From the NCBI GenBank assembly GCA_027035765.1, contig JALVUD010000008.1, positions 1 through 64,000 of the forward strand: a DNA stretch of 64,000 bases, in the 5' to 3' direction. The DNA comes from Campylobacteraceae bacterium. GTDB lineage: Bacteria; Campylobacterota; Campylobacteria; Campylobacterales; Sulfurovaceae. Positions 8,404 to 15,678 of this stretch are shown in pieces (within the stretch, counting starts at the first letter, position 1; the number at the start of each line of letters is the position of its first letter). The position numbers were made by a program, and so were the translations under genes. Below the pieces are notes generated by a model that saw nothing but the letters and a program-made list of their open reading frames with translations, was not told where the DNA came from and did no database searches.

Positions 8404-9240
8404 ATGAAAAAGATTCCCCTACTGTTCTTCTTTCTGTTACTCGGGCTTTGGGCAGAAACACCCCGACTCCTGATCTTCGCCGGCAGCGCCAGCAAACCGC
8501 CCACACAGGAGGCAGCCCGTCTCTTCACCGAAAAGACCGGGATCCCCGTGGACCTGGTCTTCGGAGGCTCGGGTTATGTGCTGAGCCAGATGAAGCTCAC
8601 CCGGAAAGGGGATCTCTACTTCCCCGGTTCCTCCGACTATATGGAGATCGCCAAACGGCAGCATCTCGTCGATCCCAAAAGTGAAAAGATTATCGTCTAT
8701 CTGGTCCCCGCCATCACCGTCGCCAAAGGCAATCCCAAACGGATCCACTCGCTGGAAGATCTCACCCGTCCCGGGATCAAAGTGGCCATCGCCAACCCCG
8801 ACGGTGTCTGTCTCGGTGCCTACGCCGTGGAGATTCTGGAAAAGAACTTCACTCCGGAGCAGAAAAAGGCCTTTCGGAAGAATCTGATCAACTACACCGC
8901 CTCCTGCGCCAAAACCGCTACCGCCGTCAGCCTCCACCAGGTCGATACGGTGATCGGCTGGCGGGTCTTCGGCCACTGGGACCCCAAGCGTATCGAAACC
9001 GTCCCTATCAAAGCCTCCCGACTGGTACGTATCGGCTACATCCCCATCGCCGTCTCCCGTTTCAGTCGCCACCCCGATCTGGCCAAACGTTTCATCGATT
9101 TTCTCCTCTCCCCCGAAGGGCGAAAAATCTTCGCCAGATACCACTACTTCCCCTCCCCGCAGACGGCCGAAAAGTGGATCGGAGCAAAAAAACCCGTCGG
9201 CGGGGAGTACAAAGTCCCCAGGGAGTGGATCGCCCAATGA
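8404..9240 (+). CDS. modA: Molybdate/tungstate ABC transporter, periplasmic binding protein
   Basis: From ATG 8404 the product has 278 residues, with a signal peptide (KKIPLLFFFLLLGLWA) cut near AETP. The mature chain follows the ModA fold: LLIFAGSASKPP (oxyanion-binding loop), FGGSGYVLSQM, then a hinge and the C-terminal lobe. GTG 8395 is an alternative start, directly after the operator. Whether molybdate or tungstate is preferred cannot be read from the sequence. ATG 9237 overlaps its stop as ATGA, but that frame runs into a repeat rather than into modB. Confidence 0.85.
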   Translation: MKKIPLLFFFLLLGLWAETPRLLIFAGSASKPPTQEAARLFTEKTGIPVDLVFGGSGYVLSQMKLTRKGDLYFPGSSDYMEIAKRQHLVDPKSEKIIVYLVPAITVAKGNPKRIHSLEDLTRPGIKVAIANPDGVCLGAYAVEILEKNFTPEQKKAFRKNLINYTASCAKTATAVSLHQVDTVIGWRVFGHWDPKRIETVPIKASRLVRIGYIPIAVSRFSRHPDLAKRFIDFLLSPEGRKIFARYHYFPSPQTAEKWIGAKKPVGGEYKVPREWIAQ

Positions 9241-9283
9241 AGATAATAGCTCCTTTCGACATTTCAAACCGATGTGGGAATAT

Positions 9284-9362
9284 CGTCATCCTGAACTTGA
9301 TTCAGGATCCACAGTTTCGCAGCCATTCCAAGCCCTGGATTCCGGATCAGGTCCGGAATGAC
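9284..9362. repeat. Dispersed palindromic repeat between modA and modB
   Basis: Two inverted pairs are visible: CCTGAACTTGATTCAGG at the left and TTCCGGATCAGGTCCGGAA at the right, bracketed by CGTCAT and ATGAC. Elements of this look are widespread between genes in proteobacteria. They often yield false peptides containing words such as LNLIQDP and IPDQVRNDK, which this one does. Confidence 0.75.
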
Positions 9363-9378
9363 AAAGGTTTTTCAGAGA

Positions 9379-9410
9379 ATTCCATTCTCCACTCTCCATT
9401 CTCAATCAGA
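9379..9410. repeat. Intergenic repeat of attctc type, second copy
   Basis: This run of ATTCTCC/CTCTCCATTCTCAAT words ends 4 bases before the modB start. It is related to 4466-4500 and 11351-11378. Confidence 0.65.
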
Positions 9411-9414
9411 CACC

Positions 9415-10188
9415 ATGAATTTTAAACGCAACACCGTTCTCGCCGCCTTCGTCATTCTCCTGCTTTACGGAGGGCTGATCCTCTCCCTGGGGTATTTCCT
9501 GGATCCTCAGGAGTTCAGCCGGGCACTCCACTCCCCGCGAACCCTCTTCTCCATCCGATTGAGCCTGGAGGCGGCGACCCTGGCGACGCTGCTGGCCCTG
9601 GGATTGGCCATCCCCGCCGGTTACGCCCTCTCCCGCTACCGCTTTCGGGGGTGCGAACTTATCGATACCTTGCTGGAGTTTCCCATGATCGTCTCCCCGG
9701 CGGCCCTGGGAGCGATGCTGCTGATCTTTTTCAACAATCCCGCCGGGGAGTGGGTCCAGGAACATCTGGTCACCTTCGTCTTCGCCTTCGCCGGGATCGT
9801 CCTCACCCAGTTCGTCACGATCCTCGGCGTCAGCGTCCGGATGGTCAAAAGCGCCTTCGATGAAGTCCCGGTAGAGCTGGAGTCCACCGCCCGGACCCTG
9901 GGAGCGTCCCCCGGACATGTGCTGCGCACCGTCACCCTCCCCCTGGCAAAACGGGGGCTCGTCGCCGCCACAATTCTCAGCTGGGCCAAGGCTCTGGGGG
10001 AGTTCGGGGCCACCATCACCGTCGCCGGGACGATGGCCATGCGCACCGAGACCCTCCCCATCGCCATCTATATGCGCCTGGAGACTGCGGATATTCCCGC
10101 AACGGTGGTGCTGATTCTGATCCTGGTCACGATTGGGCTTGCGGCTCTCTTCCTGGCCCGCAAACTCCTGGGGAGGATTCAACTATGA
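9415..10188 (+). CDS. modB: Molybdate ABC transporter permease
   Basis: From ATG 9415 the product has 257 residues with about five membrane helices. The cytoplasmic coupling loop is clear: VELESTARTLGASPGHVLRT, with GEFGAT nearby. It forms the channel dimer that works with ModA and ModC in the inner membrane. Two intergenic repeats separate it from modA, and no clear ribosome site precedes ATG 9415, so its translation may be weak. It overlaps modC by 4 bases. Confidence 0.9.
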   Translation: MNFKRNTVLAAFVILLLYGGLILSLGYFLDPQEFSRALHSPRTLFSIRLSLEAATLATLLALGLAIPAGYALSRYRFRGCELIDTLLEFPMIVSPAALGAMLLIFFNNPAGEWVQEHLVTFVFAFAGIVLTQFVTILGVSVRMVKSAFDEVPVELESTARTLGASPGHVLRTVTLPLAKRGLVAATILSWAKALGEFGATITVAGTMAMRTETLPIAIYMRLETADIPATVVLILILVTIGLAALFLARKLLGRIQL

Positions 10189-11231
10189 TGGTGCTCGACG
10201 GACTGGAGGCCAAGGCCGGGGATTTCCGTCTCGGCCCCATCGACCTGAAACTCCCCACCGGAGCTTCCCACGCCCTGCTGGGGCCTTCGGGAGCGGGCAA
10301 AAGCACTCTGCTCAAGCTGTTGCTGGGCCTGGAGCCCCCCTCTGCCGGGGAGATCCGTTTCAGAGGGGAAGAGATCTCCCGCACCCCCGTCGAAGCGCGG
10401 GGCTTCGGCTACCTGCCTCAGCATCTGGCCCTCTTCCCCCACCTGGATGTAGAGGCAAATCTCCGCTACGGCCTCAGAGCCCGAGGGCTGCGCGGTGACA
10501 CCCATGAAAAGCATCTGCAGCGCCTCATCGACGCCACCGGCATCGCTCCGCTACTGAAACGCAGACCCGAGACCCTCAGCGGCGGGGAGCGCCAGCGGGT
10601 CGCTCTGGTGCGGGCCCTGGCTCCCAGGCCGGAACTCCTACTCCTCGACGAACCCTTCAGCGCCCTCGATCCGGCACTGCGCCGGGAACTCTGGGACCTG
10701 ACCCGCTCCCTGCAACGGCTGGAGGGCACCACGATGTTGCTTATTACCCACGATATGGAGGAGGCCTTCGCCCTGGCGGATCGGATCCACCTCATCATCA
10801 ACGGAAAGATCCGCCAGGAGGGAACGCCGGCTGAGCTCTGGGAACACCCTGCCGATCGGGAGAGTGCCCGCTATCTGGGCTTCCGGAATATCTTTCGGAT
10901 CCAATCCTTCGATCGGGATAGTTTACGCGTTCGACTGGAGGGCTTCCCCGAGGAGTTGATCGTCACACGGGAGAACTGGCCCGAGACAACGCCAAAATGG
11001 TGCGCCATCCGGGCAGAAAATCTCCGCTTTGTCCAACCGGAAGAGAATGTTCCCAACCGGCTCACCCTCCGGGCGGTGCATCGTTCCGGTCCGGGGGTGG
11101 ACTATTGGGATCTTTATGATGCTGAAGAAAAGTTGCTGTTGGAGATGAAGGGAAAAGCATCAGAAGAGTCGATCCACACAAAAAAGTGTACCGTCATCCT
11201 GCCTCCGGAAAAACTGCTGCTCTTTTTTTAA
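10185..11231 (+). CDS. modC: Molybdate ABC transporter ATP-binding protein
   Basis: This is the 348-residue ATPase that energises ModB. Walker A GPSGAGKST is at about 33-41, signature LSGGERQR at about 126-133, Walker B LLLLDEP follows, and the switch histidine is in LLITHDMEE. A C-terminal domain of about 110 residues lies where ModC proteins carry a Mop/TOBE regulatory domain, but it is weakly conserved here. Its ATG overlaps the modB stop as ATGA; a second ATG follows at once. Confidence 0.9.
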   Translation: MMVLDGLEAKAGDFRLGPIDLKLPTGASHALLGPSGAGKSTLLKLLLGLEPPSAGEIRFRGEEISRTPVEARGFGYLPQHLALFPHLDVEANLRYGLRARGLRGDTHEKHLQRLIDATGIAPLLKRRPETLSGGERQRVALVRALAPRPELLLLDEPFSALDPALRRELWDLTRSLQRLEGTTMLLITHDMEEAFALADRIHLIINGKIRQEGTPAELWEHPADRESARYLGFRNIFRIQSFDRDSLRVRLEGFPEELIVTRENWPETTPKWCAIRAENLRFVQPEENVPNRLTLRAVHRSGPGVDYWDLYDAEEKLLLEMKGKASEESIHTKKCTVILPPEKLLLFF

Positions 11232-11343
11232 CTCGTTCCCATGCTCCCGCGTGGGAATGCATACCTGAATCTTACATGCAAAAAATCTGCTTCTGCATAC
11301 AAAACACCTATAATACACTCCCACGCAGGAGCGTGGGAGCGAG
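11232..11343. repeat. Pair of inverted GC-rich palindromic repeats
   Basis: The left unit (11232-11261) is built on TTCCCATGC...GCGTGGGAATGC. The right unit (11317-11343) is built on CTCCCACGCAGGAGCGTGGGAG. They are inverted relative to each other, and the right unit ends in GCGAG, complementary to the CTCGT at the left edge. They directly follow modC. Such elements are common dispersed repeats in proteobacteria. Together with the next two entries they fill the 297-base gap between modC and rnhB. Confidence 0.7.
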
Positions 11344-11350
11344 AAGAAAA

Positions 11351-11378
11351 ATTCTCCATTCCCAATCCTCAATTCCCC
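11351..11378. repeat. Intergenic repeat of attctc type, third copy
   Basis: The run ATTCTCCATTCCCAATCC followed by CAATTCCC matches the copy upstream of topA (4466-4500) in most positions. Confidence 0.65.
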
Positions 11379-11410
11379 TGGCACTTTCTGAGTGACGGCA
11401 GTAACTCGCG

Positions 11411-11480
11411 CTTTCTTTTTTCTTTGCTTCGTTTCTCTTTTTCTTTGTCATGAAACAAAGAAAAAAGAAATGAAGGAAAG
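11411..11480. repeat. Pyrimidine/purine inverted repeat between convergent modC and rnhB
   Basis: TTTTTCTTTG (11438-11447) pairs with CAAAGAAAAA (11457-11466) around TCATGAAA. Outer CTTTC and GAAAG words extend the symmetry. Its place between converging genes suggests a bidirectional terminator, but it also resembles a dispersed repeat family. Confidence 0.55.
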
Positions 11481-11528
11481 AAGCCCGGAAACTTTGGGAA
11501 TGCAATCATGCACTTATAGATTTTTGGT

Positions 11529-12164
11529 TTAAAAAAGCGTCGGCACGTCAGAGAGCTTTTTGAGATGAAAGCTTCGGCGGTGGATGGGGCAGAGGCCGTA
11601 GCGTTCGATCGCCTCCAGATGTTCGGCGGTGCCGTAGCCTTTGTGCTGCTCGAAACCGTATTGGGGGTAGATCTGCGCCTGCTGCACCATGATCCGGTCC
11701 CGTGTCACCTTGGCCAGAATACTGGCGGCGCTCACTTCCCGGATCTTGCCGTCGGCCTTGACCATCGTGGTGATCTCCATCACGCCGTAGCGGCTGTTCC
11801 CGTCGAAGAGGAAGCGCACCCCCGGTTCTCCCAAGACCGCCACGATCTCCGCCAGGGCCTTGCGCAGGCACCAGGAGATGCCGTGCCCATCGATCTCGGC
11901 AGGCGGAATCACCACCAGATGGTAACGGCTGCGCTCCAGAATCCGCTCATAGAGCCGCTCCCGCCGTTTCGCATCGAGTTTTTTGGAGTCCTGCAATCCG
12001 TTGATCCTCTGCAACAGGATCACCCCTGCCACCACCAGGGGACCGGCCAGGGGTCCCCGGCCCGCTTCGTCGATACCGCAGAGGGAAAACTCCTCCTCTT
12101 CCGGGAGGTTTTCGAAGAGATTTCGTACTTTTTTACTCTGATTAACCACTGGTTTACCCCTCAT
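11529..12164 (-). CDS. rnhB: Ribonuclease HII
   Basis: RNase HII removes RNA from RNA-DNA hybrids and single ribonucleotides from DNA. The 211-residue product shows CGIDEAGRGPLAGP (first Asp-Glu pair of the active site), LQDSKKL, and later FDGNSRYG and SAASILAKVTRD, as in the family. About 25 residues precede the core. A GTG at 12149, behind AGGGG, is an alternative start. It is separated by 241 bases from the ankyrin gene upstream in the same direction and may have its own promoter. Confidence 0.92.
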   Translation of the reverse strand: MRGKPVVNQSKKVRNLFENLPEEEEFSLCGIDEAGRGPLAGPLVVAGVILLQRINGLQDSKKLDAKRRERLYERILERSRYHLVVIPPAEIDGHGISWCLRKALAEIVAVLGEPGVRFLFDGNSRYGVMEITTMVKADGKIREVSAASILAKVTRDRIMVQQAQIYPQYGFEQHKGYGTAEHLEAIERYGLCPIHRRSFHLKKLSDVPTLF

Positions 12165-12206
12165 TGGCTGACGGTTTATAAGCCTGGCCTATACTAGCAC
12201 TATCAG

Positions 12207-12228
12207 AAGGTCGATGCGGGTCGACCTT
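12207..12228. terminator. Hairpin in the rnhB / ankyrin-gene gap
   Basis: The perfect 8-bp stem AAGGTCGA / TCGACCTT closes a TGCGGG loop. It lies downstream of the ankyrin gene and upstream of rnhB on the minus strand. It could terminate the panD-ybaB-ankyrin transcript or be a leader structure for rnhB. No long T-run follows. Confidence 0.4.
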
Positions 12229-12405
12229 CCGAGAGCTCCTTGTTTTTACTGTGATTTGCAGGAAAGAGTTTCTCTCCTTGTTTCCTCTTTCCTTTTCCCC
12301 TCTTTTAGCTACCATTGAGTCGAGAAGATCTGCCGCCGAAAGGCGGTTTGCGGTTTTGCCGCCGCTATGTGTTGCTCCAGTTCACTCTCTCCAAACGATT
12401 CGGTA

Positions 12406-12954
12406 TCAATCCTGATAATGCCGATGTTTCGCTCCATGCTCTTCCAGGAGCTCTTTGACACGACCCTGCCCCATCTTTCGGGCGTAGTCCAGGGCGGTCA
12501 TCCCGTAACGGTCTACCGCATTGATATCGGCCCCTTCCTGCAGCAGATACTCCACCATCTCCGTATCGTTGAAGGCCGCCGCCAGCATCAGGGGGGTCAT
12601 CCCGCTTTTGCGGCGGCTCTGATCGAGACTGATCCCCCGCTCTTTGCAGAGACGGACGATATCGGGACGGCGGTATTTGATGGCGATATCCAGAGCCCCC
12701 AGCCCCTCACGGTTGGTATAGTCCAGATCCAGACCCGCCTTCAGCAGCAGATCCAAAGCCTCCAGGCTGATCCCCTTCATGATGACATAAAAGAGCAGCG
12801 GAATCTCGTCCGGTTCGTCCAGATCATACTCCTCCCCGATCACCACTTCGGCATCGAGATCGACCTTCCCCTCACCCAGAAGCTTGCGGATCGCCACCAG
12901 ATTGTCCCGCTCGATCGCTTCCAGCAGAGTTTTGAGCTCGGTTCGGGGCTTCAT
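12406..12954 (-). CDS. Ankyrin-repeat protein
   Basis: The 182-residue product is built of ankyrin-type helix-loop-helix units. The clearest are GLGALDIAIKYRRPDIVRLC, then GMTPLMLAAAFNDTEMVEYL followed by LQEGADINAVD, and a last partial unit GMTALDYARKMGQGRVKELL. An acidic insert (DLDEPDE) interrupts the first units. There is no signal peptide, so it is probably a cytoplasmic binding protein. Its ATG overlaps the ybaB stop as ATGA. The partner is unknown. Confidence 0.85.
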   Translation of the reverse strand: MKPRTELKTLLEAIERDNLVAIRKLLGEGKVDLDAEVVIGEEYDLDEPDEIPLLFYVIMKGISLEALDLLLKAGLDLDYTNREGLGALDIAIKYRRPDIVRLCKERGISLDQSRRKSGMTPLMLAAAFNDTEMVEYLLQEGADINAVDRYGMTALDYARKMGQGRVKELLEEHGAKHRHYQD

Positions 12955-13268
12955 GCGCCTCCACCGAAGGGGTTGAGGCCGCCCAGCATTCCCATCGCCT
13001 GGGCCTTTTTGTTGTCTTCTACCATCTTCATTGCATCGTTGATGGTACTGATGAGCAGTATCTGGAGAGCCTCTTTATCCTCCATGAGCGAATCGTCAAT
13101 TGTGATATCAATGATCTCTCCCGCTCCGTTGGCACTGACCTGCACCATACCCCCGCCCCCTTTGGCGGTGAGGATCGTCTCTTTGGACTTCTCCTGGAGC
13201 TCCTGGGCTTTCGCCTGCATCTGCTCCATCATCTTGCCCATATTCTTCAGATCGAGACCTTCAAACAT
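12951..13268 (-). CDS. YbaB/EbfC-family nucleoid-associated protein
   Basis: The 105-residue product has an N-terminal helix rich in Met, Gln and Lys (MGKMMEQMQAKAQELQEK), then a beta stretch with GGGGMVQVSANGAGEI, and ends FGGGA. This is the YbaB/EbfC layout of small dimeric DNA-binding proteins. In many bacteria the gene pairs with dnaX-recR; here it lies between panD and the ankyrin gene, with only 8 bases to panD. Confidence 0.88.
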   Translation of the reverse strand: MFEGLDLKNMGKMMEQMQAKAQELQEKSKETILTAKGGGGMVQVSANGAGEIIDITIDDSLMEDKEALQILLISTINDAMKMVEDNKKAQAMGMLGGLNPFGGGA

Positions 13269-13276
13269 TTTCGCTC

Positions 13277-13645
13277 CTACTCCAGACCCTCGAAGGCCTG
13301 GGCAATGGTATTGTCGTCATTGAGAATGACGATCCTGGGCCGATAGCTGTCGGCCTCTTTCTCCTCCATCTGGGCATAGGCGATGATGATGATCTTGTCA
13401 CCCCGGTGCACCTTCCTCGCGGCGGCGCCGTTGAGGCAGATCTCCCGTTGGCCCGCTTCGCCGGGGATGATGTAGGTGGAGAAACGCTCACCGTTGTTGA
13501 CATTGACGATATCGACCTTCTGTCCCACCCGCATGCCGGCGGCTTCCAGCAGCTTCCGGTCTATGGTGATGGAACCGACATAGTCGAGATTGGCGTCGGT
13601 AACCGTCGCCCGATGGATTTTGCCCTGCAGCATCGTGATCTGCAT
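13277..13645 (-). CDS. panD: Aspartate 1-decarboxylase (proenzyme)
   Basis: PanD makes beta-alanine for pantothenate and coenzyme A. The 122-residue proenzyme has the self-cleavage site Gly24-Ser25 in DYVGSITID, where Ser25 becomes the pyruvoyl group. The family stretch [12 protein letters not shown] and the loop [13 protein letters not shown] are present. Start ATG 13645 gives the standard [14 protein letters not shown]-terminus. It leads a tight cluster with ybaB and the ankyrin gene. Confidence 0.95.
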   Translation of the reverse strand: MQITMLQGKIHRATVTDANLDYVGSITIDRKLLEAAGMRVGQKVDIVNVNNGERFSTYIIPGEAGQREICLNGAAARKVHRGDKIIIIAYAQMEEKEADSYRPRIVILNDDNTIAQAFEGLE

Positions 13646-13770
13646 CCCTTGCTACTCCTTTGCAGCGTCAGAAGCGCCACGTTGAAAATTCAGAAAGAAA
13701 CACTGAATCAGCCCTTCTTTCTATTTTTTCATTATAACAAAACGGCAATATGCCGCCTGGAGACCGGAAC

Positions 13771-14151
13771 TCAGCGCGCCATCTCGGACGGGTTGACCGG
13801 CTCGCCCCAGAACTCTTCGGGGATCACATACTCCTCGACGACTTTGCCGCCGAGGATATGTTCCTCGATGATCCGGTCGATCTTCTCTTTGGTCAGGTTG
13901 ACATACATGGTATGACCGGGTTCGACCAGCATCACCGGCCCCTGCTGGCAGCGCCCCAGGCATCCGGTTTGCACCGGCTGAACCGTCCCGATGATCCCTT
14001 TCATCATCAACTGCTGGGCCAGATGCTGAAAGAGCTGCTGACTCTCGGGGTCATCCTGGCGGACACAGCTGGGCTTTGGCATCCCCGGAGGGGCACTCTG
14101 CTGGCATTTGAAGATGTAATAGGCGGGTTGCGGCATTCCGGGTGTGGTCAT
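13771..14151 (-). CDS. Thioredoxin-like [2Fe-2S] ferredoxin
   Basis: The 126-residue protein has four cysteines in the thioredoxin-fold ferredoxin spacing: Cys16-x12-Cys29, then Cys64-x3-Cys68 in TGCLGRCQQGP. The loop PVMLVEPGHTMYVNLTKEKI follows, as in the NuoE-like and Shethna-type families. It is likely a cytoplasmic electron carrier or iron-sulfur sensor. It is transcribed away from the hemerythrin/FmdE-like cluster from a shared 144-base region, which suggests a related role. Confidence 0.82.
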   Translation of the reverse strand: MTTPGMPQPAYYIFKCQQSAPPGMPKPSCVRQDDPESQQLFQHLAQQLMMKGIIGTVQPVQTGCLGRCQQGPVMLVEPGHTMYVNLTKEKIDRIIEEHILGGKVVEEYVIPEEFWGEPVNPSEMAR

Positions 14152-14255
14152 CGTGACTCCTTTTAAATCTGAGTGATTTTGTCTGGTTTGTAAGGAATTT
14201 TAGCATAAAATGTTGAAAAGATTGACGACGGTCATGCTGTCAGGAAGAACAAGCC

Positions 14256-14271
14256 GTTACAATACTGTAAC
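14256..14271. promoter_or_regulatory. Perfect palindrome in the divergent promoter region
   Basis: The 16-bp sequence GTTACA-ATAC-TGTAAC is perfectly symmetric and contains the -10-like hexamer TACAAT. It lies 24 bases before the start of the FmdE-like gene. Its size and symmetry fit a dimeric regulator of the CRP/FNR superfamily. The regulator identity is inferred only from the nearby genes. Confidence 0.5.
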
Positions 14272-14295
14272 AATGAAACCATTGAGGAGTAAGGA

Positions 14296-14913
14296 ATGAA
14301 CTATCCGGAATTTTTTGATCGGGCACCGGTCTTCCGGCTCTTTGACCCCCTGGGTGATTTCCTGGGAGCTTTCGAGGAGGGACTTGTGGAGATCCGTTAC
14401 CTGGATTGTGTCAAACTGGCCGGTCACTCCTGCCCTACCGTCGCGGGGGCTTTCCTGCTAACCTGGTGGGGGATGGAAGCTCTTTTCGGACCGGAGGCAC
14501 TGCCGACCCGCAGCGAAATCCGGGTAGAGCTTCAGCAGAGCAAAAGCGAAGGGGTCACCGGGGTTATCGGCAACGTAGCCGCCTTCATTTGCGGAGCGGG
14601 TGACGAAGGGGGCTTCGCCGGAATCGGCGGCCACTTCTCCCGGCGGGGGCTGCTGCATTTCGGTGTTTCCGATGTCGCAGGAGATGTCCGCTTTACCCGA
14701 ATCGACACCGGAGCTTCGGTGACTCTCCGGCTCGATACCTCCCCGGTTGCCGCTCCCGGAGAGATGATGCCTCTGATGCAAAAGGCCCTTCGGGGAGAAG
14801 CCCTGCCCGAAGAGCTCCTCAAATTCCGGGAGCTCTGGCAGGGGCGGGTGGAAGCGATGCTCACGACCCCGGAGCTTTGGGAAAAAATCGCGATCATTAC
14901 TCAACAGTCTTAA
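14296..14913 (+). CDS. FmdE-like domain protein
   Basis: The 205-residue product has no signal peptide. Its central motif, DCVKLAGHSCPTVAGAF, resembles the Cys/His metal site of FmdE-domain proteins (G-H-x-C-P). A glycine-rich stretch, CGAGDEGGFAGIGGHFSRRG, follows. FmdE relatives occur in molybdo-enzyme and redox loci, but no reaction can be assigned. GAGGAGTAAGG precedes ATG 14296. It heads a plus-strand cluster with a hemerythrin, a DUF2249-type protein and a membrane protein. Confidence 0.55.
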   Translation: MNYPEFFDRAPVFRLFDPLGDFLGAFEEGLVEIRYLDCVKLAGHSCPTVAGAFLLTWWGMEALFGPEALPTRSEIRVELQQSKSEGVTGVIGNVAAFICGAGDEGGFAGIGGHFSRRGLLHFGVSDVAGDVRFTRIDTGASVTLRLDTSPVAAPGEMMPLMQKALRGEALPEELLKFRELWQGRVEAMLTTPELWEKIAIITQQS

Positions 14914-14934
14914 GATTTCAACCAAGGAGTTACG

Positions 14935-15375
14935 ATGCAGATTTCCAACTACATGACCCATGAACACCGTGCCTGCGATGCGGTCTTCGCCGAAGCAGAA
15001 AAGGCGGCTGCGGCCGGCAACTGGGCCGAGGCGGAGAAAAAGTTCCTGGAGTTTTCCAACGGCACCCTGACCCATTTCAAGAAGGAGGAGGAAGAACTCT
15101 TCCCCGCTTTCGAAGCAAAAACCGGCTCCAGCGAAGGGCCCACCCAGGTGATGCGCTTCGAACACGAGCAGGTGCGGGGGCTCATCGGCAAGATGGCCGA
15201 AGCGGTGGAAAAACAGGATCGCGATGCCTATCTCTCTCTGGCCGAATCGATGATGATTCTTCTCCAGCAACACAACATGAAAGAGGAGCAGATGCTCTAC
15301 GCCATGTGTGACCGGGTTCTTCCTCCGGAAGAGAAGAGCACCCTGATTGATGAGATGGAGAAGGTGGCGCTGTGA
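14935..15375 (+). CDS. Hemerythrin HHE-domain protein
   Basis: The 146-residue all-helical product has the di-iron ligand pattern: His9/His11 near the start, His47 with E51 in THFKKEEEE, His77 in FEHEQ, and His113 with E117/E118 in QQHNMKEEQ. Such proteins bind oxygen or nitric oxide, or help repair iron centres (RIC/YtfE-like); this one lacks an N-terminal ScdA domain. AAGGAG precedes ATG 14935. Its TGA overlaps the next start as GTGA, so the two are translationally coupled. Confidence 0.85.
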   Translation: MQISNYMTHEHRACDAVFAEAEKAAAAGNWAEAEKKFLEFSNGTLTHFKKEEEELFPAFEAKTGSSEGPTQVMRFEHEQVRGLIGKMAEAVEKQDRDAYLSLAESMMILLQQHNMKEEQMLYAMCDRVLPPEEKSTLIDEMEKVAL

Positions 15376-15638
15376 CCAAACGTTCTCTGGACGCACGACA
15401 GATGGAGCATCCCGAGCCTCTGGAAAAAGCCATTGCCATTCTGCGGGAGCTCGACGAGGGGAGCTATCTTTATATGCTCCACCGCAAAGAACCGCTGCCG
15501 CTGCTGGCACTGGCGAGAGAGCACCGCCTCAATCATCTCAGCCGTTGCGATGCGACTGGCGTGTGGCACATCCTCATCACCCCCAACGTGTCGGCAGACC
15601 TGGCCCAACTCCTGGAGACCGAAAGCGTTCCGGCTTAG
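15372..15638 (+). CDS. DUF2249-type small protein
   Basis: The 88-residue product begins at GTG 15372, overlapping the hemerythrin stop. It has the DUF2249 pattern: LDARQMEHPEPLEKAI, LDEGSYLYMLHRKEPLPL, then a short strand and a final WHILIT. DUF2249 proteins are frequent neighbours of hemerythrins and of nitric oxide response genes, but their activity is unknown. It is probably cytoplasmic. Confidence 0.8.
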   Translation: MTKRSLDARQMEHPEPLEKAIAILRELDEGSYLYMLHRKEPLPLLALAREHRLNHLSRCDATGVWHILITPNVSADLAQLLETESVPA

Positions 15639-15678
15639 TTCGGATTTTTTCTCCCCAAAATCACACAAGGAGTCACCG

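Noticed and set aside
9174-9425. 83-codon frame spanning the end of modA and the repeat
   Set aside because: It contains the peptide words LNLIQDP and IPDQVRNDK that come from translating a dispersed palindromic repeat.
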